DNA of 64,000 nucleotides from Plantibacter sp. ME-Dv--P-122b (GCF_030209375.1 NZ_JARVSC010000003.1:372001-436000); one strand, 5' to 3'; shown: positions 8,185-17,318, counted from the first letter of the stretch. The notes: generated by a model from the letters alone, not told the origin. Translations and numbers: made by a program.

Positions 8185-9431
8185 GAGCCGTGCTCCGGAG
8201 ACCACTCGATGCGGATGACGGCACCCTCACCGGGACGGGAGATCACCGTCGAGCGGCCGCCGACCGCGGCGACGCGCTCGACGATCGAGACCTTCAGCCC
8301 GAGCCGCTCCTCAGCGACCTGCTCGGGGCAGAACCCGACGCCGTCGTCGCCGACGATGACGCAGACGCCGCCGGAGACCGTGCCCTCGATCGACAGGCTC
8401 CGTGCGGCTCCCGAACCCGCGTGCTCGACGCTGTTGACCATCGCCTGCACCGTCGCCCAGTAGACCGCGTTCGCGACCGTGACGGGCAGGACCCGGCCGG
8501 AGGCCCCCTCGACCGTGACGGAGAACGGTTCACCGAGCATCGATGCGGCAGCACGCAGCCGTTCGATGAGCTCGGCGAGACCGGTGACCTCGTCCTCGTT
8601 CGTCATCGGCGCTCCGACACCCTCGAGTTGCTCGATCGCGACCCGCGCCATCATGACGGCGAGCGCCTCCGACTTCGGGGTCAGCGCCCGATCCGCGGCG
8701 AGCAGGGAGGCGAGGACGCTGTCGTGGACGATCGAGTCGACCTCGACGCGCTCCACCTCCGTGGCGTGCTGCTTGACGGCCGCGTCGTAGGTGGCGAGAG
8801 CGGCGGCCCTCGCGGTGTCGACCCGGCCGGCCAGCACGCGGAACAGCCCGACGAGGACGACGATGAGCCCACCGATGATCGTCGCGTAGGACGCGTCGAG
8901 CGCACCGATCTCGAAGGACGCGGGTGCGAAGTCGGCGTCGATGACGCGGTTGACGCCGTACATGACCGAGGTCACGACGAGGTACACGATGGCACCCCGC
9001 AACTGCAGCGGGATGCAGGCGAACGCGACGGCGATCGTGCAGAGGTACCAGATCCACGGTTCCTGGTTGATGTCCGCCGACGCCTGCGCGTTGACCGCGG
9101 GCCAGATGAGGAGGGCCACGAAGAACACGGCGGCGAAGACGCCCGAGGCGATGCGGTGGTGCCACAGGAAGAAGCAGCAGATGATGGCGCCGAACATCGT
9201 CCCGAAGACGAGGGAGACGTAGACCACGCCCAACCAGCCGGTGATCTGGACACCCTGTCCGAGCGTGGTGAACGCGGTCTGCAGTCCGAAGACGAGTCCG
9301 ATGATCGCGACCGAACGGCCGAGGAGGCGTTCGAAGTTCGCGGTGTTCAGCATCCGGCGCTGAACCTGGGCATCTCTCGTGGTCGCGGGGATCGCGGGAT
9401 GCCTGGTCGGTGCCCGGAAGCTAGGAGACAT
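8181..9431 (-). CDS. Sensor histidine kinase (NarL/DegS type)
   Basis: A membrane sensor with about six hydrophobic helices in residues 38-205, a dimerisation segment containing VDSIVHDSVLASLL (candidate phospho-His236), an N-box MVNSVEHAG (Asn333) and the ATP lid motif GDDGVGF (361-367), then GLKVSIVERVAAVGG. It would phosphorylate the response regulator encoded just upstream. The first ATG (9431) overlaps the regulator's 3' end by 11 bases and is preceded by AAGGCGGGA; an internal ATG at 9353 (MLNTANF) is an alternative. The signal is unknown. Confidence 0.88.
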   Translation of the reverse strand: MSPSFRAPTRHPAIPATTRDAQVQRRMLNTANFERLLGRSVAIIGLVFGLQTAFTTLGQGVQITGWLGVVYVSLVFGTMFGAIICCFFLWHHRIASGVFAAVFFVALLIWPAVNAQASADINQEPWIWYLCTIAVAFACIPLQLRGAIVYLVVTSVMYGVNRVIDADFAPASFEIGALDASYATIIGGLIVVLVGLFRVLAGRVDTARAAALATYDAAVKQHATEVERVEVDSIVHDSVLASLLAADRALTPKSEALAVMMARVAIEQLEGVGAPMTNEDEVTGLAELIERLRAAASMLGEPFSVTVEGASGRVLPVTVANAVYWATVQAMVNSVEHAGSGAARSLSIEGTVSGGVCVIVGDDGVGFCPEQVAEERLGLKVSIVERVAAVGGRSTVISRPGEGAVIRIEWSPEHGS

Positions 9432-10077
9432 CCGTCCCGCCTTGATCGAGGCCGGGGAGGATCCCGTCCTCGACCGCTCGGCGGAGCAGGTCGACCTTCG
9501 TCGGGGCCGGGCGACCCACCTCGACGTACTTCACCCGGATGCGGTCGATGTGCTCGCGGGCCGTGGAGTACGCGATGCCGAGCTGCATGGCGACCGTCTT
9601 CAGCGGGAGTCCGGACGCGTACAGGTGGAGGACGTCGCGCTCGCGACGGCCCAGCTGCGCCCGAGCGAAGTCGCTGTCGGCGTCGATCGCGCTCGCCCAC
9701 TCGATGTTGTTCAGGGCCTCGCCACGGGCGACCGTGCCGATGGCGGCGATGACCGTGTCGGTCGGCGACGACTTGGGGATGACCCCGGACGCACCGGCGG
9801 CCAGCGCCTCGCGCACCAGTGCGACCCGATCGGCGATGGAGTGGATGAGGACGTGCGCCCCCACGGCCTGCACCGCATGGATGTTCGAGGTCGGCGTGCT
9901 GCCGTCGGAGAGCGAGAGGTCGAGCACGACCACGTCGGGCACCACGCCGTTCAACGCGGCGATGCACTCGACGGCGGTCGGGGCACTCGCCACGACCTGA
10001 TACCCGGCGTGCGCACACACCGCTTCGATCCCGAGCCGGACGGACTCGTGATCATCAATGATTGCGACGGTCACCAC
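9421..10077 (-). CDS. LuxR/NarL-family response regulator
   Basis: A 218-residue two-domain regulator. The receiver domain opens MVTVAIIDDHESVRLGIEAV with phospho-acceptor Asp53 in VVVLDLSLSDG and the lysine in VIPKSSP. The C-terminal helix-turn-helix contains LGRRERDVLHLYASG and LGIAYSTAREHIDRIRVKY. The first of two consecutive GTG codons (10077) is chosen because a minus-strand TACGAT ends six bases upstream. It heads an operon with the kinase and kinase-like gene. Targets are unknown; the operon itself is a likely one. Confidence 0.92.
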   Translation of the reverse strand: MVTVAIIDDHESVRLGIEAVCAHAGYQVVASAPTAVECIAALNGVVPDVVVLDLSLSDGSTPTSNIHAVQAVGAHVLIHSIADRVALVREALAAGASGVIPKSSPTDTVIAAIGTVARGEALNNIEWASAIDADSDFARAQLGRRERDVLHLYASGLPLKTVAMQLGIAYSTAREHIDRIRVKYVEVGRPAPTKVDLLRRAVEDGILPGLDQGGTDVS

Positions 10078-10083
10078 GGCACC

Positions 10084-10089
10084 ATCGTA
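10084..10089 (-). promoter_or_regulatory. -10 hexamer TACGAT for the two-component operon
   Basis: Read on the minus strand, TACGAT is followed by GGTGCC and the GTG start of the response regulator, suggesting a leaderless message. Confidence 0.55.
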
Positions 10090-10154
10090 GCGAGTGACTG
10101 ACCCGCCGGGCGCGACGGCCTGATCGCGAGTCGCCTCCGTCGGCACGGGCCCGC

Positions 10155-11459
10155 TCAAGCCGTTCGAGAGAAGCCCGCGACGGCCTCGAGGTGGTGCGTG
10201 TTGGGGAAGAGGTCGTAAGCCGCGAGGTGGTCGAGCTCGTAGCCCTGCTCCGCCAGGAGGGCGACGTCGCGGGACAGTGCGATGGGGTCGCAGGCGACGT
10301 AGACGATCGACGCGGGCCGCAGTTCGCCGAGCATGGCGACGATCTCCGCACCGGCACCCGAGCGGGGCGGGTCGAGGACGACGGTCGCGGTGGCGTACCG
10401 GGACCGCTCGATCCGACTGCCCGTCGCGATCTCCGACCGCAGGAAGGCGTCGACCTTCGCGGTGACGGCCTGTGCGCCCACCCACTCGGACAGGTTCTCG
10501 CCCGCGTACTCGGTGGCGCGTTCGTCGCTCTCCACGGTCGTGATGCGCGTGGTGGAGCCGAAACGGTCCCCCACGCCCGCGGCCAGGAGGCCGACGCCGC
10601 CGTAGAGGTCGAGGTTCGCGGCGCGCGGGTCGAAGCGCGCGCCGTCGATGGCCGCGGACACGGCCTGCTGAAGGGTCGTCGCAGCCTGACGGTGGACCTG
10701 CCAGAATCCGTTCGCGTCGACGATGAACTCACGCTCGCCGACGAGCTCGCGGATCGGGTCGGCCGCCGGACGGACCGGCTTCGGTCCCCCGCGTCGACCA
10801 CGGCCGCCACCGCGCCGACGGTCGCCGCCTCCGACTTCGTCCGCACGCGTCAGGACACGGACCGTCCCGGTCGAGGAGGCGACGATGTCGATGGAGGTGG
10901 TGCCGTGCGGCAACTCCTCGAGCTTGGCCGCCTCGGCCACCGCTTCGATCGCGAGCGGCAGGTCGTCGACGGGGACGACGTGGTGGGACCGCGCGGCGTA
11001 GGGGCCGACGTTGCCGTGCTGGTCGACGTGCAGGGAGACCCGCGTCCGCCACCGGGTGCCGTCGGGCGTCTCGCCGTCGACCGCGTCGACCGTGAACTCG
11101 GGCGTGACCCCGGCGAACCGCTCGAGCCCCTCCGCGAGGACCTGGTGCTTCAACGCGCGCTGGTGGGCGAGCTCGATGTGTCCGAACTCCGCTCCCCCGG
11201 CCCGCTCGCTCGGCTGGCGGTCGACGGAGGCCTCGGCCCAGACGTGCGGACGGCGGTGCTCGGACGGCGTGAGGACCTCCAGGGTCTCCGCCCGCCAGAA
11301 GCGCTTCTCGTTCTCGTCGACGATGCGCGCCCGCACGCGCTCGCCGGGGAGCGTGTCGGGTACGAAGACCACCCGGCCCTCGTGCCGGGCGACGAAGACA
11401 CCCCCGTGGGCTACGTTGGTGATGTCCAGTTCCACGGTGCGTGCAGTCGTCGTGCTCAT
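10155..11459 (-). CDS. TRAM-domain class I SAM-dependent RNA (uracil-5) methyltransferase
   Basis: A 434-residue member of the TrmA/RlmD (RumA) family, which methylates C5 of uridine in tRNA or 23S rRNA. Residues 8-68 form the TRAM RNA-binding domain. The methyltransferase half shows DLYGGVGLLAAG (SAM motif), VVLDPPRSGAG, the catalytic-cysteine motif YVACDP (Cys390) and FPNTHHLEAV near the end. The N-terminal cysteine cluster of iron-sulfur RumA enzymes is absent. An Arg/Gly-rich insert lies at about 209-226. Whether tRNA U54 or an rRNA uridine is the target cannot be decided. It is divergent from maf. Confidence 0.88.
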   Translation of the reverse strand: MSTTTARTVELDITNVAHGGVFVARHEGRVVFVPDTLPGERVRARIVDENEKRFWRAETLEVLTPSEHRRPHVWAEASVDRQPSERAGGAEFGHIELAHQRALKHQVLAEGLERFAGVTPEFTVDAVDGETPDGTRWRTRVSLHVDQHGNVGPYAARSHHVVPVDDLPLAIEAVAEAAKLEELPHGTTSIDIVASSTGTVRVLTRADEVGGGDRRRGGGRGRRGGPKPVRPAADPIRELVGEREFIVDANGFWQVHRQAATTLQQAVSAAIDGARFDPRAANLDLYGGVGLLAAGVGDRFGSTTRITTVESDERATEYAGENLSEWVGAQAVTAKVDAFLRSEIATGSRIERSRYATATVVLDPPRSGAGAEIVAMLGELRPASIVYVACDPIALSRDVALLAEQGYELDHLAAYDLFPNTHHLEAVAGFSRTA

Positions 11460-11521
11460 GCGTCGAGCATGTCACACGGGCGGCTGCGGGGAGTCCACCG
11501 TCCACTGCAGAAGGAACCGTC

Positions 11522-12172
11522 ATGCGCCTCACGCTCGCCTCCACGTCACCGGCCAGACTCGCCCTGCTGCGGTCGAGCGGCATCGAGCCGATCGTCGTCC
11601 CATCGTCGGTCGACGAGGACCAGGCCGTCGACGAGGCGACCCGCGCCGCAGGTGCGCCGCTCGCCCCGGACGAGGTCGTGGCACTCCTCGCCCGGGCGAA
11701 GGCGGAGGCCGCGCTGGCCGTCGTGCGCGAACGTGGCGACGCGGTCGACCTCATCCTCGGCGGCGACTCGGTCTTCGTCCTCGACGGCGTCGTCCACGGC
11801 AAGCCCCACACGCCCGAGCGCGCCCGCGAACGTTGGCACGCCCAGCGCGGGAGGACGGGGACCCTCTACTCCGGCCACTGGCTCATCGACTGCACCGGTG
11901 CATCGCCGGTCGGGATCGGCGCGATCGCGAGCGCCGAGGTGTCCTTCGCAGACGACCTCGACGACGCCGAGATCGACGCCTACATCGCGTCGGGCGAGCC
12001 CCTGGCAGTGGCGGGGGCGTTCACGATCGACAGCCTGGGTGCCGCCTTCATCACCCGCATCGAGGGCGATCCGTCGACCGTCGTCGGCCTCTCGCTCCCG
12101 ACCCTGCGGCGTCTCGTCCGCACGCTGGGACACGACTGGCACGAGCTCCGCAACCGGCGCGGCGCCCTCTGA
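11522..12172 (+). CDS. maf: Maf-family nucleotide pyrophosphatase
   Basis: A 216-residue Maf protein, a house-cleaning pyrophosphatase that hydrolyses non-canonical or canonical NTPs to NMP. It begins MRLTLASTSPARLALLRSSG, the family's N-terminal motif, with the acidic residue in ILGGDSVFVLDG, GKPHTPERA and a long C-terminal domain. The ATG at 11522 is preceded by GAAGGAA at good spacing. It occupies the slot between accDE and accA that maf (Rv3282) holds in M. tuberculosis. Confidence 0.9.
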   Translation: MRLTLASTSPARLALLRSSGIEPIVVPSSVDEDQAVDEATRAAGAPLAPDEVVALLARAKAEAALAVVRERGDAVDLILGGDSVFVLDGVVHGKPHTPERARERWHAQRGRTGTLYSGHWLIDCTGASPVGIGAIASAEVSFADDLDDAEIDAYIASGEPLAVAGAFTIDSLGAAFITRIEGDPSTVVGLSLPTLRRLVRTLGHDWHELRNRRGAL

Positions 12173-12188
12173 CGACCCTGGTGTTGTA

Positions 12189-12218
12189 GAGGCGGCACGT
12201 CGTTCCTGCGCCTTTTTT
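12189..12218 (+). terminator. Weak hairpin plus T-run after maf
   Basis: AGGCG (12189-12193) can pair with CGCCT ahead of a run of six T's at 12213-12218. The stem is only five pairs, so this is tentative. Confidence 0.35.
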
Positions 12219-12224
12219 GTGCGT

Positions 12225-12241
12225 GTGAGCCAAAGGCTCAC
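12225..12241. other. 7-bp palindrome GTGAGCC-AAA-GGCTCAC
   Basis: A perfect inverted repeat 13 bases before the accA -10 hexamer. It overlaps the expected -35 region and could be an operator or part of the maf terminator. Confidence 0.45.
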
Positions 12242-12254
12242 CCGGGCCTCCCGG

Positions 12255-12260
12255 TAGGCT
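12255..12260 (+). promoter_or_regulatory. -10 hexamer TAGGCT for accA
   Basis: TAGGCT lies eight bases before the GTG at 12269; no Shine-Dalgarno is visible. Confidence 0.5.
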
Positions 12261-12268
12261 CGTGGACT

Positions 12269-14029
12269 GTGCCACGTATAACCAAGGTCCTCATCGCCAA
12301 CCGTGGCGAGATCGCCGTCCGCGTCATCCGAGCCGCGAAGGACAGCGGGATCGCCTCCGTCGCCGTCTACGCCGACCAGGATCGCGACGCCATGCACGCC
12401 CGTCTCGCCGACGAGGCCTACGCCCTCGACGGGACGACGAGCGCGGAGACGTACCTCGTCATCGACAAGCTCCTGTCCATCGCCCGACGGTCCGGCGCCG
12501 ACGCCGTCCACCCGGGCTACGGCTTCCTCGCCGAGAACGCGGACTTCGCGCGTGCCGTCATGGCCGCAGGGCTCATCTGGATCGGCCCGTCGCCCGAGGC
12601 CATCGAGCGGCTCGGCGACAAGGTCTCCGCCCGCCACGTGGCCGAGAAGGTGGGCGCTCCGCTCGCCCCCGGCACGCTCAACCCCGTCTCGGGCGCCGAG
12701 GAGGTGCTCGACTTCGTCGACATCCACGGCCTGCCCGTCGCCATCAAGGCGGCGTTCGGCGGCGGCGGTCGCGGCCTGAAGGTCGCCCGCGAGCGCGAGG
12801 AGGTCGCCGAGCTCTTCGAGTCGGCCACCCGCGAGGCCATCGCGGCGTTCGGCCGGGGCGAGTGCTTCGTCGAGAAGTACCTCGACCAGCCGCGCCATGT
12901 CGAGACACAGTGCCTCGCCGATGCGCACGGCAACGTGGTCGTCGTCTCCACCCGCGACTGCTCCCTGCAGCGTCGCCACCAGAAGCTCGTCGAGGAGGCA
13001 CCGGCACCCTTCCTCACCGACGACCAGGTGACGGAGCTCTACCGCGCGTCGAAGGCGATCCTCAAGGAGGTCGGCTACCTCGGTGCCGGCACCTGCGAGT
13101 TCCTCATCGGCAAGGACGGCACCGTCTCCTTCCTCGAGGTCAACACCCGCCTGCAGGTCGAGCACCCGGTCTCCGAGGAGATCACCGGCATCGACCTCGT
13201 CCGCGAGCAGTTCCGTCTCGCCGAGGGCGGCGTCCTCGACTACGACGACCCGCAGCCGAGCGGCCACTCCTTCGAGTTCCGCATCAACGGCGAGGACCCG
13301 GGACGCGGCTTCCTCCCACAGCCGGGTCCGATCCACGTCTTCAAGACCTTCGGCGGCCCCGGTGTCCGGCTCGACTCCGGCGTCACGGCCGGCGACACGA
13401 TCTCGGGGGCGTTCGATTCGCTCCTCGGCAAGATCATCGTCACGGGTCGCACCCGCGAGGAGGCGCTCGAGCGCAGCCGCCGCGCCCTCGACGAGTTCGA
13501 GGTCGCCGGCCTCCCCACCGTCATCCCCTTCCACCGCAAGATCGTCCGCGACCCCGCGTTCACCGCGGAGGACGGCACCTTCGGTGTGTACACCCGCTGG
13601 ATCGAGACGGAGTTCGTCAACGACATCGAGCCCTGGGACGGATCCATCGATGCGCAGCAAGCGCCCGCCGCCCGCTCGACGGTCGTCGTCGAGGTCGGCG
13701 GCAAGCGGCTCGAGGTCAGCCTTCCGGGTGGACAGCTGGGGCTGAACGTCGGTGCACCGGTCGCCGCTCCCGCTCCGCACCGCCGCGGTGGTGCAGCGGT
13801 GGTCTCGGGTGCAACGGGTGATTCCGTCTCGGCACCCATGCAGGCGACCATCGTGAAACTCGCGGTCGCCGAGGGCGATGTCGTCGTGAAGGGCGACCTC
13901 GTCGTCGTCCTCGAGGCGATGAAGATGGAACAGCCCATCACGGCGCACAAGGACGGCACGGTCGGCGCGATCGACGCCACGGTCGGTGCCACGGTCTCCT
14001 CTGGTCACCAGCTCCTCACCATCAGCTGA
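12269..14029 (+). CDS. accA: Acyl-CoA carboxylase biotin carboxylase/BCCP (alpha) subunit
   Basis: This 586-residue protein fuses biotin carboxylase and biotin carrier domains, as in AccA3 of mycobacteria. The N-terminal domain starts [20 protein letters not shown], has the ATP-grasp glycine loop GGGGRGLK at about 164-171 and the catalytic stretch [20 protein letters not shown]. The carrier domain ends with EAMKMEQ, biotin being attached to Lys552, 34 residues from the C terminus. The GTG start follows from the conserved N terminus. BirA (2333-3124) should biotinylate it, and AccD/AccE should supply the carboxyltransferase. Confidence 0.97.
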   Translation: MPRITKVLIANRGEIAVRVIRAAKDSGIASVAVYADQDRDAMHARLADEAYALDGTTSAETYLVIDKLLSIARRSGADAVHPGYGFLAENADFARAVMAAGLIWIGPSPEAIERLGDKVSARHVAEKVGAPLAPGTLNPVSGAEEVLDFVDIHGLPVAIKAAFGGGGRGLKVAREREEVAELFESATREAIAAFGRGECFVEKYLDQPRHVETQCLADAHGNVVVVSTRDCSLQRRHQKLVEEAPAPFLTDDQVTELYRASKAILKEVGYLGAGTCEFLIGKDGTVSFLEVNTRLQVEHPVSEEITGIDLVREQFRLAEGGVLDYDDPQPSGHSFEFRINGEDPGRGFLPQPGPIHVFKTFGGPGVRLDSGVTAGDTISGAFDSLLGKIIVTGRTREEALERSRRALDEFEVAGLPTVIPFHRKIVRDPAFTAEDGTFGVYTRWIETEFVNDIEPWDGSIDAQQAPAARSTVVVEVGGKRLEVSLPGGQLGLNVGAPVAAPAPHRRGGAAVVSGATGDSVSAPMQATIVKLAVAEGDVVVKGDLVVVLEAMKMEQPITAHKDGTVGAIDATVGATVSSGHQLLTIS

Positions 14030-14071
14030 CCCGACCGGCGCCCTCGGGCGTCGCATCGGACCCGGCGACGA

Positions 14072-14077
14072 TACGCT
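14072..14077 (+). promoter_or_regulatory. -10 hexamer TACGCT for the tandem-LuxR regulator
   Basis: TACGCT is followed by GAGCAG and the GTG start at 14084, another six-base leaderless layout. Confidence 0.5.
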
Positions 14078-14083
14078 GAGCAG

Positions 14084-15721
14084 GTGTCAGCAGCCGACCT
14101 CCTCGAAGACGCGTTGGATCGTGTGGCGGACTTCGACGCCGCCGGTGCGATCGCGCTGCTCGAGGCCGAGCCGGACGCGGCGTCGGATCCCCGCGTCCTC
14201 GCCCTCCTGTCCTACGCCCGGTTCACCACCGCCGACTTCGCGGGTTGCCGCCGGGACGCGGTGGACGCGCTCGCCGCCTCGACCGACTCCGACCGGACGA
14301 CGCGCCTGCTCGTGCTCGGAGCCGCCGGGCTGGCCCTCGGGTCGGACCGCTCGTCCGGCTCGGAGCTGGAGGGGTGCTTCGCGGAGGCGGACGCCCTCGT
14401 CGACGACGGCGGCGACCTCGAACCGACCCTGGCCTGGCTCGTCGGGTACCTGCTCGTCGAGGGTGCCGTCGTCAACGTCCTGATCCACGCCGCCCGGCGC
14501 TTCGCCGACGCGTTCGCCGACGAGATCGCCGCCACCCCGGGCCGCTTGTACCGGACGCTCGTCGACGGGGTCCTCGCCCGGCTGCTTCTCAATGAGGGAC
14601 GCGTCGCCGAAGCCGAGGCCGCCGCACTCGCGATGTTCGAGCGTGCAGGGAGCGGACCGACAGCGCTGTACGCGGAGGCCGTGCAGTGCCTCGTCGCCGG
14701 GAACCGTGCCGAGCAGGGGGCGACCAGGACGCTCGCCCGCCGGGTGCGTCAGGCCATCCCCGAACCCACGGGCGCCTTCCAGACGACGTGCTACCTCCTC
14801 GTCGGCTACGGTCTCGCCGCCCTCGCGGACGACCACGGCGCCGCGGCCCTCGCCCGGAGCGCTTCGGGGAACGACTTCAGCGGCCTGTCCGTCCAGGACC
14901 GGGCCCTCGCGATCGAGCTGCTCGTCTCGAGCGCCTTCCTCGACCGCGACATCGTCGAATCGGAACGCCTCATCGGCTTCATCGCCGCCGATGTCGACCG
15001 CAGGGTCCCCGGGCCGGCCATCCTCCGGATGCAGTGCAAACTCGAGCTCCTCCGCGGGCGACCCGCCGACGCCCTGGCCCTCGCACGGACGGCGACCACC
15101 CGTGCGTTGGCCGACGGGCGCGTGCTCGAAGCCGGGATCGGGGAGATCCTCGCGACCCGTGCCCTCATCGCCATGTCCGACCGGACGCAGGCCGTCCGCG
15201 AGCTCGCCGCGCTCGCCGAGCAGGCGGTCCGCGGCGGGCACACCGCCGCGACCCGCTCCGCCGCCCGGGAGCTGAAGGCGATCGGCCGACGCCTCGCACC
15301 GGTCGCCGGATCCGGCTGGGACGGACTGTCGCCGCGCGAACGCGAGGTCGCCCTCCTCTCCGCGGAGGGCAACTCGACGGCGGAGATCGCGTCCGTCCTC
15401 CAGCTCTCCTCGCGCACGGTCGACGCGCACGTCACCCGGGTGCTCGCCGCCTTCGGGATCGTGTCCCGCCGTCAGCTCCCGTCACGACTCCCGGCCACAC
15501 TGCCGTTGACCGCCGTCCCGGTCCCGACCACCCCGCTGACGCCCCGACAGCGGGATCTCACCGGACTCGTCGCGGACGGCCTGTCGAACGACGAGATCGC
15601 GACGGCCCTCGGCATCTCGCGCAAGACGGTGGAGAAGCACCTGAGCGCCGTCTTCCACGCCTGGGGCGTGCGCTCGCGGGTTGCCGTCGCACGCATCGTG
15701 CTCGCGAACCGCGATCGGTGA
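14084..15721 (+). CDS. Regulator with two C-terminal LuxR-type DNA-binding domains
   Basis: A 545-residue protein. The first 410 residues are Ala/Leu-rich helical repeats like the TPR region of MalT/LAL regulators, with no P-loop ATPase and no receiver domain. The C terminus carries two consecutive LuxR/GerE helix-turn-helix domains: GLSPREREVALLSAEGNSTA (about 414-465) and PLTPRQRDLTGLVADGLSND (about 484-540), both with the family's Glu and Thr-Val recognition-helix signature. Two such domains in one chain are unusual. The signal and targets are unknown. It lies between accA and convergent lpdA. Confidence 0.85.
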   Translation: MSAADLLEDALDRVADFDAAGAIALLEAEPDAASDPRVLALLSYARFTTADFAGCRRDAVDALAASTDSDRTTRLLVLGAAGLALGSDRSSGSELEGCFAEADALVDDGGDLEPTLAWLVGYLLVEGAVVNVLIHAARRFADAFADEIAATPGRLYRTLVDGVLARLLLNEGRVAEAEAAALAMFERAGSGPTALYAEAVQCLVAGNRAEQGATRTLARRVRQAIPEPTGAFQTTCYLLVGYGLAALADDHGAAALARSASGNDFSGLSVQDRALAIELLVSSAFLDRDIVESERLIGFIAADVDRRVPGPAILRMQCKLELLRGRPADALALARTATTRALADGRVLEAGIGEILATRALIAMSDRTQAVRELAALAEQAVRGGHTAATRSAARELKAIGRRLAPVAGSGWDGLSPREREVALLSAEGNSTAEIASVLQLSSRTVDAHVTRVLAAFGIVSRRQLPSRLPATLPLTAVPVPTTPLTPRQRDLTGLVADGLSNDEIATALGISRKTVEKHLSAVFHAWGVRSRVAVARIVLANRDR

Positions 15722-15759
15722 ACCCCGGCGCCTCGGCGACCGTTCGACGAGGTCGACGC

Positions 15760-17196
15760 CTATTCGACGATGTGCATGGCGCGCGCCGCGTCGGTGATCG
15801 ACCCGGTGAGTGACGGGTAGACCGTGAAGGCGCGCGCGACCTGGTCGACGTTCAGCCGCTGCTCGACCGCGAGGGCGAGCGGGAAGATGAGCTCGCTGGC
15901 CTTCGGGGCGACGATGACCCCGCCGATGACCGTGCCGCTGCCGGTCCGCGCGAACAGCTTGACGAAGCCGTCCTTGATGCCCATCATCTTCGCGCGCGGG
16001 TTCTGCGCGAGGGGCAGCTTGTAGATCTCACCCTGGGCGATGCCGTCCTCGATCTGCTTCTGGGTCCAGCCGACGGTCGCGATCTCCGGCTGCGTGAAGA
16101 TGTTCGCGGCGACGTTGCGGATCTCGGTCGGGTTCACCGCGTCGCCCATCGCGTGCAGCATCGAGGTGCGACCCTGCATCGAGGCGACGGACGCGAGCGG
16201 CAGGAAGGTCGTGCAGTCACCGGCGGCGTAGATGTTGGGGACGCTCGTGCGCGCCACCCGGTTCACGCGGATGTGCCCGGAATCGGTCAGCTGCACACCG
16301 GCCTCCTCGAGGCCGATCCCGGCGGTGTTCGGCACCGAACCGACCGCCATGAGGCAGTGCGACCCCTCGACGGTCCGGCCGTCGGACAGCGTGGCCACGA
16401 CACCGTGCTCGGTGCGGGTGACGGAGTCGGCCCGCGACTTCGACAGGACCGTCATGCCGTTGCGCTTGAAGACGTTCTCGATGACCGCCGCAGCATCGGC
16501 GTCCTCACCGGGCAGCACCTGGTCGCGACTCGAGATGAGCGTGACCTTGGAACCGAGCGCCGTGTAGGCGGAGGCGAACTCCGCGCCGGTGACGCCCGAG
16601 CCGACGACGATGAGGTGCTCGGGGACGGAGGTGAGGTTGTAGAGCTGCGTCCAGGTGAGGATGCGCTCGCCGTCCGGCAGCGCGGAGGGCAGCTGGCGCG
16701 GGCTGGCACCGACGGACACGACGACGGTGTCGGCCTCGATGCGGTCGAAGTCGGTGCCGGCGGACAGGTCGGTCGAGACGATGACCTCGTTCGGTCCGTC
16801 GAGCCGCCCCTGACCGTTGATGATGCGGACGCCGGCGCGGATGAGGCTCGCGCGCATGTCCTCGGACTGCTGGCGGGCCAATCCGAGCAGTCGCTTGTTC
16901 ACGGCGGCGAGGTTCACCGCGACCTCGGGACGGCTGGGCTTCCCGGTGGTCTCCGAGCGGACGAAGAACTGCACTCCGAGGTCGGCGGCCTCGCCGATGG
17001 CCCCGACCGCGTCGGCCGTGGCGATGAGGCTCTTGGAGGGGACGACGTCGGTGATGACCGCCGCTCCACCGACGCCTGAACGCTCCACGAGCGTGACGTC
17101 GGCGCCGAGCTGCGCCCCGGCGAGGGCCGCCTCGTACCCGCCGGGTCCGCCTCCGATGATCGCCACTCGCTGCTTGCGTTCGAACTCGTAGGCCAT
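15760..17196 (-). CDS. lpdA: LpdA-like NAD(P)H-quinone dehydrogenase (no redox disulfide)
   Basis: A 478-residue class-I pyridine nucleotide-disulfide oxidoreductase-fold flavoprotein. It opens with an FAD site VAIIGGGPGGYEAALAGAQLG, has the NAD(P) site VVGSGVTGAEFASAYTALG, and ends with a dimerisation domain and TVYPSLTGSITDAAR. Where lipoamide dehydrogenases have CxxxxC, this protein reads GGAAVITDVVPSKSLI, so both active-site cysteines are missing. M. tuberculosis LpdA (Rv3303c) likewise lacks the canonical pair and acts on quinones, which supports the call. The ATG at 17196 is fixed by the FAD motif. Its position next to pnp also matches M. tuberculosis. Confidence 0.88.
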   Translation of the reverse strand: MAYEFERKQRVAIIGGGPGGYEAALAGAQLGADVTLVERSGVGGAAVITDVVPSKSLIATADAVGAIGEAADLGVQFFVRSETTGKPSRPEVAVNLAAVNKRLLGLARQQSEDMRASLIRAGVRIINGQGRLDGPNEVIVSTDLSAGTDFDRIEADTVVVSVGASPRQLPSALPDGERILTWTQLYNLTSVPEHLIVVGSGVTGAEFASAYTALGSKVTLISSRDQVLPGEDADAAAVIENVFKRNGMTVLSKSRADSVTRTEHGVVATLSDGRTVEGSHCLMAVGSVPNTAGIGLEEAGVQLTDSGHIRVNRVARTSVPNIYAAGDCTTFLPLASVASMQGRTSMLHAMGDAVNPTEIRNVAANIFTQPEIATVGWTQKQIEDGIAQGEIYKLPLAQNPRAKMMGIKDGFVKLFARTGSGTVIGGVIVAPKASELIFPLALAVEQRLNVDQVARAFTVYPSLTGSITDAARAMHIVE

Positions 17197-17312
17197 GCGT
17201 CCATTCTCGCGCGCCACCAGGGGCGGGACCAAACCCGTCCGGCCCGGCGATCGCGGCGATCGTGCGCGGATGAGCGGGGTCGGCACGGTTGGGTGCCGGC
17301 CCCGCCTCTGTC

Positions 17313-17318
17313 TAGAGT
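17313..17318 (+). promoter_or_regulatory. -10 hexamer TAGAGT for pnp-pmm
   Basis: TAGAGT is followed by GAGAGG and the ATG at 17325. The GAGAGG is too close to act as a normal ribosome binding site, which favours leaderless initiation. Confidence 0.55.

Noticed and set aside
12211-12241. Intrinsic terminator made of the T-run and the GTGAGCC palindrome
   Set aside because: The T-run precedes the palindrome on the plus strand and becomes an A-run after it on the minus strand, so the order is wrong for a terminator in either direction.
11546-14056. Open frame of 836 codons antisense to maf and accA
   Set aside because: Long antisense frames are expected opposite high-GC genes; the acidic, Asp/Gly/Glu-rich product has no domain.
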